From IMG/VR virus record IMGVR_UViG_3300045141_000293, positions 1-31,276 of that record: a DNA stretch of 31,276 nt. One strand, written 5' to 3'. The notes below the pieces were generated by a model. That model did no database searches. It was not told the origin of the DNA and worked only from the letters and a program-made list of their open reading frames with translations. The first letter of the stretch is position 1. Every line of letters starts with the position of its first letter. A program made the position numbers and the translations under genes. Below, one piece after another: positions 13,559-18,416 of this stretch. The stretch comes from a virus.

Positions 13559-13776
13559 CCTTCCTCCCTCTCGCGTCGCGCCCAGGCTTCGCGAACGCCG
13601 ACCAGGTGCAGATCGAGCAGAGCAGCGCGTTTGGCCTTCGGGTGGCGCATCAACCACAGGGTGAGCGCCTGGGCGAGCACGGCGCCCTGGCCGGCAAGGT
13701 CGTCCTCGAGCTCGCTGCACAGCAGCAGGTCAACGCCGCTGAGCGTCGCGATGACGAGGTCGGTTCGTTCGCTCAT
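13555..13776 (-). CDS. Hypothetical protein, 73 aa
   Basis: ATG 13776 (MSERTDLVIATLSGVDLLLC) follows GGGGAG. A short, mostly helical protein with an acidic middle and an Arg/Glu-rich end (WARREREEG). It overlaps both neighbours as ATGA junctions, so the leftward genes 14473 to 13283 form one translationally coupled operon. No family recognised. Confidence 0.6.
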   Translation of the reverse strand: MSERTDLVIATLSGVDLLLCSELEDDLAGQGAVLAQALTLWLMRHPKAKRAALLDLHLVGVREAWARREREEG

Positions 13777-14024
13777 GTCCAGTTCTCCCCGCCACCGTTC
13801 GCGGTGCACTCTGCAATGTAGGCTATGGCGAGCGCCGTGCGCCCTTTGAGTTTGAGCTTGGCGCACATCTTGCGCAGATGGCTTTTCACCGCGCCCGGCG
13901 TGATGCCGAGTTCGTGGGCGATCCGCTCATTTCCCCAGCCATGCTCGGCAAGCACAGCGAGGACCTGGCGCTGGTCTTCGGTGCAACGATCCCAGATCGG
14001 CCTATTCACCATGCGGTCGTTCAT
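13773..14024 (-). CDS. LuxR/GerE-type HTH protein, 83 aa
   Basis: ATG 14024 (MNDRMVNRPIWD) with GGAGG six bases upstream; MVNRPI is an alternative start. The whole protein is nearly one GerE-type DNA-binding domain: LAEHGWGNERIAHELGITPG, then AVKSHLRKMCAKLKLKGRTAL (about 25-68). There is no receiver or ligand domain, so it is a stand-alone regulator. It is in an operon with the DUF2493/SLOG protein and may control accessory or host genes. Confidence 0.75.
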   Translation of the reverse strand: MNDRMVNRPIWDRCTEDQRQVLAVLAEHGWGNERIAHELGITPGAVKSHLRKMCAKLKLKGRTALAIAYIAECTANGGGENWT

Positions 14025-14473
14025 CGCCCGCCTCCGTCGCTGTCCGACAGCGACCCGTCGTCGCCTGCGGTGACCTGCACGATGGGAATGCGGCTGGTCC
14101 GGCAGCGCGCCAACATGTCGTGCACGGCAGGACCGCCGGGCAGGCAGGCCAGGCAGAGATCCGGGCGGTGCTGCTTGAGCAGGTAGCGGGCGCGCTCGGC
14201 GCCATGCCGGGCGCCGCTCTGCCGCCAGTCGACGCGCTCGGTGAAGAGGTGGCGATTGTTGTGCCACGCCCAGCTGCGCGCCAGGGCGGCGACGCCGGGC
14301 GTGCCGCCCTGGAGGACGGCCATCTCGATTTTGGGGATGGCGAAGTCGCACAGCGCCTCGATCCGGTCGAGCATGTCATAGACCGGATATTCCTCGGCCG
14401 GGGCGCGGCCGCCGATGACGAGGACCATGAGCAGGCCGCGCTGGTTGAGGCGGGTGGGCAGGCTGATGTTCAT
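14021..14473 (-). CDS. DUF2493/SLOG-superfamily protein, 150 aa
   Basis: ATG 14473 (MNISLPTRLNQRGLLMV) follows GGGGGAG. The Rossmann-like nucleotide-binding pattern of SLOG proteins is visible: LLMVLVIGGRAP near the N-terminus, VLQGGTPGVAALARSWA in the middle and LCLACLPGGPAVHDML with IPIVQV towards the end. SLOG proteins bind nucleotides or NAD-derived ligands; phage DUF2493 members have no firmly established role. The first gene of a leftward operon, with an operator in its upstream region. Confidence 0.75.
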   Translation of the reverse strand: MNISLPTRLNQRGLLMVLVIGGRAPAEEYPVYDMLDRIEALCDFAIPKIEMAVLQGGTPGVAALARSWAWHNNRHLFTERVDWRQSGARHGAERARYLLKQHRPDLCLACLPGGPAVHDMLARCRTSRIPIVQVTAGDDGSLSDSDGGGR

Positions 14474-14495
14474 TGTACGCTCCCCCGGAACATCC

Positions 14496-14510
14496 CTACC
14501 GTATGTGTAG
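14496..14510. promoter_or_regulatory. Operator (CTACCG TAT GTGTAG)
   Basis: Nine of twelve positions match CTACGC-N3-GCGTAG, and its left half is identical to the repressor-promoter site. It lies 23 bases upstream of the DUF2493 start; a candidate -35 (TTGCGC) lies further upstream on the minus strand. Confidence 0.5.
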
Positions 14511-14605
14511 GATGTGGTACAGCGCAAGTAGCCATTGCCGGACAACGACCGGCACGCCCGTATTTGATTTAATCAACACGAGCTTTGTGTGCTTGGACCC
14601 CGCGC

Positions 14606-14680
14606 CATAGAAGTGTGACAATAGCGCACAGCCAACAAATGCCGTTGACATAGAAGTGTGTCAGGCATAGATGTGTGGCA
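14606..14680. repeat. Three CATAGA direct repeats (iteron-like)
   Basis: CATAGAAGTGTGACA (14606-14620), CATAGAAGTGTGTCA (14649-14663) and CATAGATGTGTGGCA (14666-14680). The second and third overlap the spacer and -10 of the promoter at 14645-14673, so they could bind a regulator distinct from the CI-type repressor. Confidence 0.6.
14645..14673 (+). promoter_or_regulatory. Strong rightward promoter
   Basis: TTGACA (14645-14650), exactly 17 bases and TAGATG (14668-14673), about 30 bases before the 60-aa gene. Confidence 0.65.
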
Positions 14681-14703
14681 GGCAATCAACCGGAGCCGCA
14701 CAC

Positions 14704-14886
14704 ATGACCACAGCCACATTCAAGCGCAACCAGCCAGTCCGCATTCAGCACGCCGCTGGCAAATTCGAGACTGGCCGCATCGTGCGCGCCGACCGCCAGC
14801 TGGCGGGCTGGTACATCGTCCGCTTCGACATGGACGGGGCGACACTCTGCGTTGCCGCCACCAGCCTGCAAAACGCCAATCCCTGA
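14704..14886 (+). CDS. Small beta-rich protein, 60 aa
   Basis: ATG 14704 (MTTATFKRNQPVRIQHAAG) with GGAG about ten bases upstream. The pattern of short strands (VRIQ, GRIVRAD, WYIVRFD, LCVAATSLQ) suggests a small SH3-like or KOW-like barrel. It has its own promoter pointing into it and is followed by a stem-loop and the secreted peptide gene. Function unknown. Confidence 0.6.
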   Translation: MTTATFKRNQPVRIQHAAGKFETGRIVRADRQLAGWYIVRFDMDGATLCVAATSLQNANP

Positions 14887-14922
14887 GGGGCTGCTGCCTG
14901 GGAACAGCGCGCTTCAGGACTG

Positions 14923-14956
14923 ACCCCGCCACGGCTTAAAGGCCGTGTGCGGGGTT
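14923..14956 (+). other. Stem-loop between the 60-aa and secreted peptide genes
   Basis: CCCCGC-CACGGC pairs with GCCGTG-GCGGGG with one bulged base. No T-run follows, so it may be an mRNA-stabilising or attenuating structure rather than a terminator. Confidence 0.5.
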
Positions 14957-15020
14957 GGAGCATTGCGGGGCCGTGCCTGTGAAGGCACTGGATGTCCCCG
15001 TTTCTTGCAAGGAAAAACAA

Positions 15021-15155
15021 ATGCTGAAGCGTTTCGCTCTGGCGGCGGTGGTCACCGTCGCCCTCTATGGCACCGCCTACGCTGGTTACCGCCAGTGTCA
15101 GACCTCTTGCTACTGGGTCGGCCAGCAGCAGTACTGCAACACGCAGTGCTACTAG
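15021..15155 (+). CDS. Tiny secreted Cys-rich peptide, 44 aa
   Basis: ATG 15021 (MLKRFALAAVVTVALYGTAY) follows AAGGA. A classical signal peptide (K-R, hydrophobic core, AYA cleavage site after about residue 21) leads to a mature peptide of about 23 residues with four Cys in two CxxxC pairs (CQTSC and CNTQC) and several Gln and Tyr. It should be exported and could form two disulfides. Its own strong terminator follows. Together with the 60-aa gene it looks like an independently expressed lysogenic-conversion cassette. Role unknown. Confidence 0.65.
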   Translation: MLKRFALAAVVTVALYGTAYAGYRQCQTSCYWVGQQQYCNTQCY

Positions 15156-15180
15156 TTCCGGCGCAGCAGCTGCGAGATCA

Positions 15181-15209
15181 GGGCCGCTCTTCGGAGCGGC
15201 CCTTTTTTT
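15181..15209 (+). terminator. Strong intrinsic terminator
   Basis: Arms GGGCCGCTC and GAGCGGCCC around a TTCG loop, followed by seven T. It ends the transcript of the secreted peptide gene. Confidence 0.9.
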
Positions 15210-15258
15210 GACCGTCCTGCCATGTCATATTTCCATGCTCTACCGTTTGAGGATACAA

Positions 15259-15278
15259 GTTGCTTGGTTACAAGCAAC
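15259..15278 (+). repeat. Hairpin H2 (GTTGCTTG GTTA CAAGCAAC)
   Basis: Perfect 8-bp stem and GTTA loop immediately before the SD (AAGGTGA) and start (15290) of the next gene. Confidence 0.85.
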
Positions 15279-15289
15279 AAGGTGACGCG

Positions 15290-15478
15290 ATGAACGAACA
15301 GGAATTCAACGCGCTCGCTCGCGACCATGCCGCCCGCGCCATGCTGGCCGCGCTGAAGGTGGCATGGCACGAGATGCGGCATACGACAGCCACACGCAGC
15401 AGCTTCACGGATGCACTCGATGCCGTGGACGCCGCCATCGCGCAAGCCGAAGCCGCAGGCATCAAGGTGGCGTCATGA
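15290..15478 (+). CDS. Small helical protein, 62 aa (paralogue 1)
   Basis: ATG 15290 (MNEQEFNALARDHAARAML) with AAGGTGA just upstream, behind hairpin H2. The protein is helical and ends in AAIAQAEAAGIKVAS. The following gene ends in the same block (AAIAQAEAAGIKVMT), so the two are tandem paralogues. Function unknown. The stop overlaps the next start as ATGA. Confidence 0.6.
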   Translation: MNEQEFNALARDHAARAMLAALKVAWHEMRHTTATRSSFTDALDAVDAAIAQAEAAGIKVAS

Positions 15479-15654
15479 GCCGACGCCAGACTTACCGCGA
15501 ACGCGACAGCGCACGCGCCGCCGAAATCGAAGCCGTCCGCGCCCTGCTGGCGGCCTGTCAACTGATGATCGACGGCGATTGGATCACGGCTTGCGCAGCG
15601 GCCCGCGCCGCCATCGCCCAGGCCGAGGCCGCCGGGATCAAGGTAATGACATGA
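15475..15654 (+). CDS. Small helical protein, 59 aa (paralogue 2)
   Basis: ATG 15475 (MSRRQTYRERDSARAAEIEA) overlaps the preceding TGA. Helical; the last 14 residues are nearly identical to those of the upstream gene, while the N-terminal halves differ (here Arg/Glu-rich). The stop overlaps the HTH gene start. Function unknown. Confidence 0.6.
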   Translation: MSRRQTYRERDSARAAEIEAVRALLAACQLMIDGDWITACAAARAAIAQAEAAGIKVMT

Positions 15655-15878
15655 CCCGCACCATCCTGAAGCAGGCCGGCGAGGCGCTGTGGGGTCCGCA
15701 ATACAGGTCGGAGATGGCGCGCCAGCTCAGGGTGCACCTGCGCACGGTGATGCGGTGGGATGCCGGCGAGACGGCGATCCCGGCCTCGGCCGGGCGGCGC
15801 CTGGCCGAGCTGCTCGAGGAGCGCCAGGCACGGATCGGCTTGGTGCTCAGTCGCTTACGCAAGCCCAAGCAAGGGTGA
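15651..15878 (+). CDS. HTH DNA-binding protein, 75 aa
   Basis: ATG 15651 (MTRTILKQAGEALWGPQYRS) overlaps the preceding stop. The HTH is clear: EMARQLRVHLRTVMRWDAGE (about 21-40), the XRE/YdaS-like arrangement also used by small phage regulators, followed by a helical C-terminus ending RLRKPKQG. It is the last gene of a three-gene operon and ends directly against a leftward gene. Confidence 0.7.
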   Translation: MTRTILKQAGEALWGPQYRSEMARQLRVHLRTVMRWDAGETAIPASAGRRLAELLEERQARIGLVLSRLRKPKQG

Positions 15879-16139
15879 TCACGACCGGCCTCTTTTCCAG
15901 CCCGGCCACAGCAGTTCGCCGGCATCGAGGTCGGCCACGAGGCGACGGGCGTTCTTCCAGGCCGCTTCATCTTTGGTGCCGAAGTCGCTTGTATCCAAGC
16001 GACGTGGCAGTCCGCCCTGTTGCTTGGTTACAAGCAACTCGATCACGTCCAGCAGTTCGACCAGGGCCTGGCGCAGCTGCAGGATGACCTGGGCGATGTC
16101 GGCGGCATCCGAGGCGGCGAGGTCGCTGGCCAGGCTCAT
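15879..16139 (-). CDS. Hypothetical protein, 86 aa, with two hairpins in its coding region
   Basis: ATG 16139 (MSLASDLAASDAADIAQVIL). The N-terminal half is a leucine-rich helix (about 12-40); the C-terminal half (DFGTKDEAAWKNARRLVADLDAGELLW) is conserved-looking. Hairpins H3 and H4 lie inside the gene; H5 stands only three bases before the ATG. The only SD-like bases (GAAGAGA) are on the far side of H5, so folding of H5 would bring SD and ATG together, as known for T4 gene 38/25-type starts. Confidence 0.6.
   Translation of the reverse strand: MSLASDLAASDAADIAQVILQLRQALVELLDVIELLVTKQQGGLPRRLDTSDFGTKDEAAWKNARRLVADLDAGELLWPGWKRGRS
15984..16003. repeat. Hairpin H3 (GTCGCTTG TATC CAAGCGAC)
   Basis: Perfect 8-bp stem and TATC loop, in the coding sequence of the 86-aa gene. 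Confidence 0.8.
16019..16038. repeat. Hairpin H4 (GTTGCTTG GTTA CAAGCAAC)
   Basis: Identical to H2 and H7; 16 bases after H3, inside the 86-aa gene. Confidence 0.85.
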
Positions 16140-16142
16140 GTC

Positions 16143-16162
16143 GTTGCTTGCAGCCAAGCAAC
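16143..16162. repeat. Hairpin H5 (GTTGCTTG CAGC CAAGCAAC)
   Basis: Perfect 8-bp stem and CAGC loop, located between SD-like bases and the ATG (16139) of the leftward gene. Confidence 0.8.
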
Positions 16163-16167
16163 TCTCT

Positions 16168-16395
16168 TCAGGCGTCGGCAGCTTCGACGACGACCTCGTC
16201 TGTGACGGCTGCCGGATCTTCGGCCGGCGGCAAGGGCAGGCCATCGCCGCTCGGCGGGATCGGCCACGGCACGCGCTCCTCGATCGGCTTGTCGGCGGCC
16301 GAGGGATGGCCCTCGGGCGGCGGGGCGTCGGCCGGCTCAGGCTCGCCGCCCATCCTGGAGACGCCGGCAGAATACGTGGTCTTGTAGGTCGACAT
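16168..16395 (-). CDS. Pro-rich hypothetical protein, 75 aa
   Basis: ATG 16395 (MSTYKTTYSAGVSRMGG) with GGGAG seven bases upstream; an upstream GTG (16413) is less likely. Mostly disordered: Pro/Glu-rich (PEPADAPPPEGHPSAADK, then PPSGDGLPLPPAEDPA) with an acidic end (VTDEVVVEAADA). No family recognised. It precedes the 86-aa gene, separated by hairpin H5. Confidence 0.55.
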   Translation of the reverse strand: MSTYKTTYSAGVSRMGGEPEPADAPPPEGHPSAADKPIEERVPWPIPPSGDGLPLPPAEDPAAVTDEVVVEAADA

Positions 16396-16433
16396 GGCGA
16401 AACTCCCTTCCACGGGAGGGCAGAGCCTACGCT

Positions 16434-16461
16434 GCCCATATCTGCCCGTACAGCACGATTG
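16434..16461. repeat. 28-base dispersed repeat, copy 1
   Basis: Matches 24 of 28 bases with 17704-17731. In one frame both copies encode PYLPV followed by a similar pattern, so they may be coding relics. Confidence 0.6.
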
Positions 16462-16494
16462 TCATGGGCCGGGCCGGGGGAGGCCCAGGCTGGC

Positions 16495-16797
16495 TCAATC
16501 GAGCCTGGCGGCCTCCCAGGTCGTTTTATCGGGCTGCAGGATGACGACCCAACTGCCGGGGTAGACGATCAGTATTTCGTCCCTGAAGTACAGCGCACTC
16601 AGGGGTTCGAAGGGTGGGTCGCCAGGGTAGCTGAGGACCCAGGTCTTGGGATTGAACGTGAGGCGAGGCGGTGCCGGGTGCCAGCCACCTGGTTGGCGGT
16701 CATGGATCTGCTCCTTGGCGGGGCGTGGATCGTGCTCGCTGAGGAAGCCTGGGATGAAGCCCCAGTCTTCGGGGTCGCCGCCCAGGATGGTGATCAT
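16495..16797 (-). CDS. Hypothetical protein, 100 aa
   Basis: ATG 16797 overlaps the stop of the upstream gene (ATGA). The protein (MITILGGDPEDWGFIPGFLS) is rich in Trp, Pro and aromatic residues with a beta-rich C-terminal half (LYFRDEILIVYPGSWVVILQ). It looks like a compact domain of unknown family. Translation is probably coupled to the coiled-coil gene before it, since no good SD is present. Confidence 0.65.
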   Translation of the reverse strand: MITILGGDPEDWGFIPGFLSEHDPRPAKEQIHDRQPGGWHPAPPRLTFNPKTWVLSYPGDPPFEPLSALYFRDEILIVYPGSWVVILQPDKTTWEAARLD

Positions 16798-17054
16798 GGT
16801 TCGGCTCTGAAGGCTTTTGCCTTGGCGATGGCTGAGCGGGCTAATCCGTAGGCTTCATCGAGATCGAGGTATTGTTCGACGAATTGTTCCAGAGCCACCT
16901 GCAATTCATCGATCAGCGCCTGCTGCTGACCGGCAAACTTGCCGGCCTCGAAGAGCTTGTGGTTGGCAGCGATCAGCTGCTGTTGCAGCGCCAGCACCTC
17001 ATCATCTCGCTTGGCGATGTACTTGGCCGCCTCCAGCATCTCGTCCTCGGTCAT
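16794..17054 (-). CDS. Coiled-coil protein, 86 aa
   Basis: ATG 17054 (MTEDEMLEAAKYIAKRDDEV) chosen because GGAGG lies six bases upstream; GTG 17060 is less likely. The product is one long helix, heptad-rich and Gln/Ala/Leu-rich (LALQQQLIAANHKLFEAG, LIDELQVALEQFVEQYLDL), probably a dimeric coiled coil. First gene of a leftward operon with hairpin H6 and a promoter containing operator sites upstream. Function unknown. Confidence 0.65.
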   Translation of the reverse strand: MTEDEMLEAAKYIAKRDDEVLALQQQLIAANHKLFEAGKFAGQQQALIDELQVALEQFVEQYLDLDEAYGLARSAIAKAKAFRAEP

Positions 17055-17069
17055 CAGCACCTCCAGGCT

Positions 17070-17089
17070 GTCGCCTGGTTACAGGCGAC
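17070..17089 (-). repeat. Hairpin H6 (GTCGCCTG GTTA CAGGCGAC)
   Basis: Perfect 8-bp stem immediately before the SD of the leftward coiled-coil gene. Two stem positions differ from H2 with compensating changes. Confidence 0.85.
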
Positions 17090-17154
17090 GAGTGGCGCAG
17101 CAGCCCTGCTGTGGACAGGGTTTTCGGTAGCTTAAGCCTAGCTGCGCCACCAAT

Positions 17155-17183
17155 ACCGTACGCACTGCGTAGGCCAGCGTCTA
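17155..17183 (-). promoter_or_regulatory. Leftward promoter of the coiled-coil operon
   Basis: Minus strand: TAGACG (17183-17178), 17 bases, TACGGT (17160-17155), with the same operator geometry as the int promoter. An alternative reading is TTGTGC (17206-17201), 17 bases, TAGACG. Confidence 0.4.
17158..17172. promoter_or_regulatory. Operator (GTACGC ACT GCGTAG)
   Basis: Eleven of twelve positions match. A further half-site (CTACGC) lies at 17190-17195. Confidence 0.65.
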
Positions 17184-17310
17184 GCTGTCCTACGCACATC
17201 GCACAATGCCGTGATGTGTTCTGGGTTTATGGGGATAAGTGCTGTGACAAGAACAATGTTCCTCTTGACGAAAGATTGTTGCTCGGCAAACTCATGATCT
17301 CCCTCTAGTA

Positions 17311-17327
17311 TATGACGAACCGTCATA
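17311..17327. promoter_or_regulatory. Palindrome TATGACG-AAC-CGTCATA
   Basis: Perfect 7-bp arms with a three-base centre, adjoining a good minus-strand -10 (TATACT). Possible operator for an unidentified dimeric regulator. Confidence 0.5.
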
Positions 17328-17426
17328 CTCGGCGTTCTGAGGGAACACCTGGGCGGACGCAAGGGAGCCCAGGTGATGAAGGCTCTCTCCACTCATCATC
17401 CCCAGTACTAGCCTCGTACATACAGT

Positions 17427-17450
17427 CAGCACCGCCTTAAGGCGGTGCTG
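17427..17450. other. Perfect 24-base palindrome
   Basis: CAGCACCGCC, TTAA and the reverse complement; followed three bases later by hairpin H7. No T-run. Confidence 0.65.
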
Positions 17451-17453
17451 CTA

Positions 17454-17473
17454 GTTGCTTGGTTACAAGCAAC
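17454..17473. repeat. Hairpin H7 (GTTGCTTG GTTA CAAGCAAC)
   Basis: Identical to H2 and H4; in non-coding sequence, not before a gene start. Confidence 0.85.
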
Positions 17474-17588
17474 GAGTACATGTACTAGCCTCATACATGC
17501 TCATCCTACAGCTGTTTCAGTAAGACTATCTCCAGGAAGAGAGTGCGCGCGCGCGAGGCTGTCGCCCCGCGCGTCATGACTTGAGACC

Positions 17589-17765
17589 ATGAACAGCACG
17601 GCGGTCCTCAACCTCATGGCGGCGGCCCTCATGGAGTTCCTCCAGGCCAGCGATCGTTCGTGTACGAACGAGTTGCCTCAGAAGGCAACGATCTCTCCAG
17701 GAAGCCCATATTTGCCCGTAGGGCGCGATTGGACTACGGTGGCCGTACATGGCCTGGCGGGCTAA
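17589..17765 (+). CDS. Possible small protein, 58 aa
   Basis: ATG 17589 (MNSTAVLNLMAAALMEFLQA) to TAA 17765. The N-terminal helix and the later YLPVGRDWTTVAVHG look protein-like, but the SD is poor and the frame contains two hairpins (17656-17671 region and H8) and the second copy of the 28-base repeat. It may be coding or a structured leader of the terminase operon. Confidence 0.35.
   Translation: MNSTAVLNLMAAALMEFLQASDRSCTNELPQKATISPGSPYLPVGRDWTTVAVHGLAG
17672..17689 (+). repeat. Hairpin H8 (GTTGCCT CAGA AGGCAAC)
   Basis: A 7-bp-stem relative of the family, directly after a second hairpin (CGTTCGT/ACGAACG). Confidence 0.65.
17704..17731. repeat. 28-base dispersed repeat, copy 2
   Basis: Counterpart of 16434-16461 (24/28 identical), located 39 bases before pentamer array A5. 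Confidence 0.6.
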
Positions 17766-17769
17766 GCTT

Positions 17770-17844
17770 CGGTGCGTCGGGGCATGGCTGGGCATGGTGA
17801 GGTCAGGTTCGGCCTGGCCAGTTCTGGCACGGTAAGGCATGGCG
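17770..17844 (+). repeat. Pentamer array A5 (about 15 units, NGGYN)
   Basis: Fifteen in-phase units with two imperfect ones, the G-rich strand being plus, just upstream of the terminase small subunit gene on the plus strand. It would lie in its 5' leader. Confidence 0.8.
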
Positions 17845-17878
17845 CGCCTTTCAAGGCGCAGTCACCCGGAGTAGCGTT

Positions 17879-18361
17879 ATGGGTGAAAGACATCGACAAG
17901 CCGCACTCTCACGCCGGCAGGTCAAATTCGTCGAGGAATTCGCCCATCTGCCCAACGCTACAGGGGCAGCGAGAGCTGCTGGATATACAGACGGACCAGG
18001 CCTTAAGGTCACCGCCAGCAGGCTGCTAACCAAGGCTAACGTAAAAGCTGCGATCGCCAAGGCCGAGGCTGAGATCGTGGAGGAAATCACGCCTAATCGG
18101 GTCAAGCGTCGGCTACACGAAATCTCCCACGCTTCTCAAGAGGCCGGTCAGTTCGGGCCCGCAGTACGATCTGAAGAGCTGCTTGGGAAGAGCCTTGGTA
18201 TGTGGGTCGATGCGTCGATCTCGCTGACCGGCACCATGAGCGACAGCCACATCGCTGCGCTGCTCGAACTGGCGCGCAAGCGGCAGCAGGAGCCGATCGA
18301 CCTGCTCGATGACCAGAACCCACGCAGCAACTCCTCACAGAGCGAGAACGAGGACCGTTAG
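17879..18361 (+). CDS. terS: Terminase small subunit (Terminase_2-like)
   Basis: A 160-residue protein starting at ATG 17879 with GGAG nine bases upstream. The N-terminus matches the terminase_2 small subunit pattern: LSRRQVKFVEEFAHLPNATG, then AARAAGYTDGPGLKVTASRL and LLTKANVKAAI (about 10-60), an HTH that recognises the packaging site. A middle helical oligomerisation part and an acidic Ser/Asn-rich tail follow. It precedes the large subunit. The leader carries pentamer array A5. A hairpin with 10-bp arms (CGTTAGATGC) spans its stop codon. Confidence 0.85.
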   Translation: MGERHRQAALSRRQVKFVEEFAHLPNATGAARAAGYTDGPGLKVTASRLLTKANVKAAIAKAEAEIVEEITPNRVKRRLHEISHASQEAGQFGPAVRSEELLGKSLGMWVDASISLTGTMSDSHIAALLELARKRQQEPIDLLDDQNPRSNSSQSENEDR

Positions 18362-18386
18362 ATGCTGATGCCATCTGCATCTAACG
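18356..18386 (+). other. Hairpin across the terS stop
   Basis: Arms CGTTAGATGC and GCATCTAACG (10 bp) with an 11-base loop; no T-run. It could limit read-through into terL. Confidence 0.55.
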
Positions 18387-18416
18387 AGGGTGCCACGATA
18401 GTCCACAGGTATTGCG

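Larger units (their letters stand above)
17090..17588. other. Regulatory island without a convincing gene
   Basis: About 500 bases containing a leftward promoter with operator, a 17-base palindrome (17311-17327), a perfect 24-base palindrome (17427-17450), hairpin H7, two copies of GTACTAGCCTCRTACAT (17405-17421 and 17482-17498), AGTACATGTACT (17476-17487) and a (GC)n stretch near 17546. Local composition is AT-richer than the genome at 17205-17330. It may contain a late-gene control region or an origin. Confidence 0.5.

Noticed and set aside
17138-17392. Leftward 84-aa frame, and a 22-aa frame at 17227-17295 with an SD-like GGGAG
   Set aside because: The first has no SD and crosses palindromes and the operator; the second is very short with poor spacing. 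Neither is strong enough to call.
13062-17689. Hairpin family considered as a CRISPR array
   Set aside because: Copies are irregularly spaced (tens to thousands of bases), on coding and non-coding sites, with no spacers and no cas genes; Cas4-like and RAMP-like hints are in a phage recombination operon.
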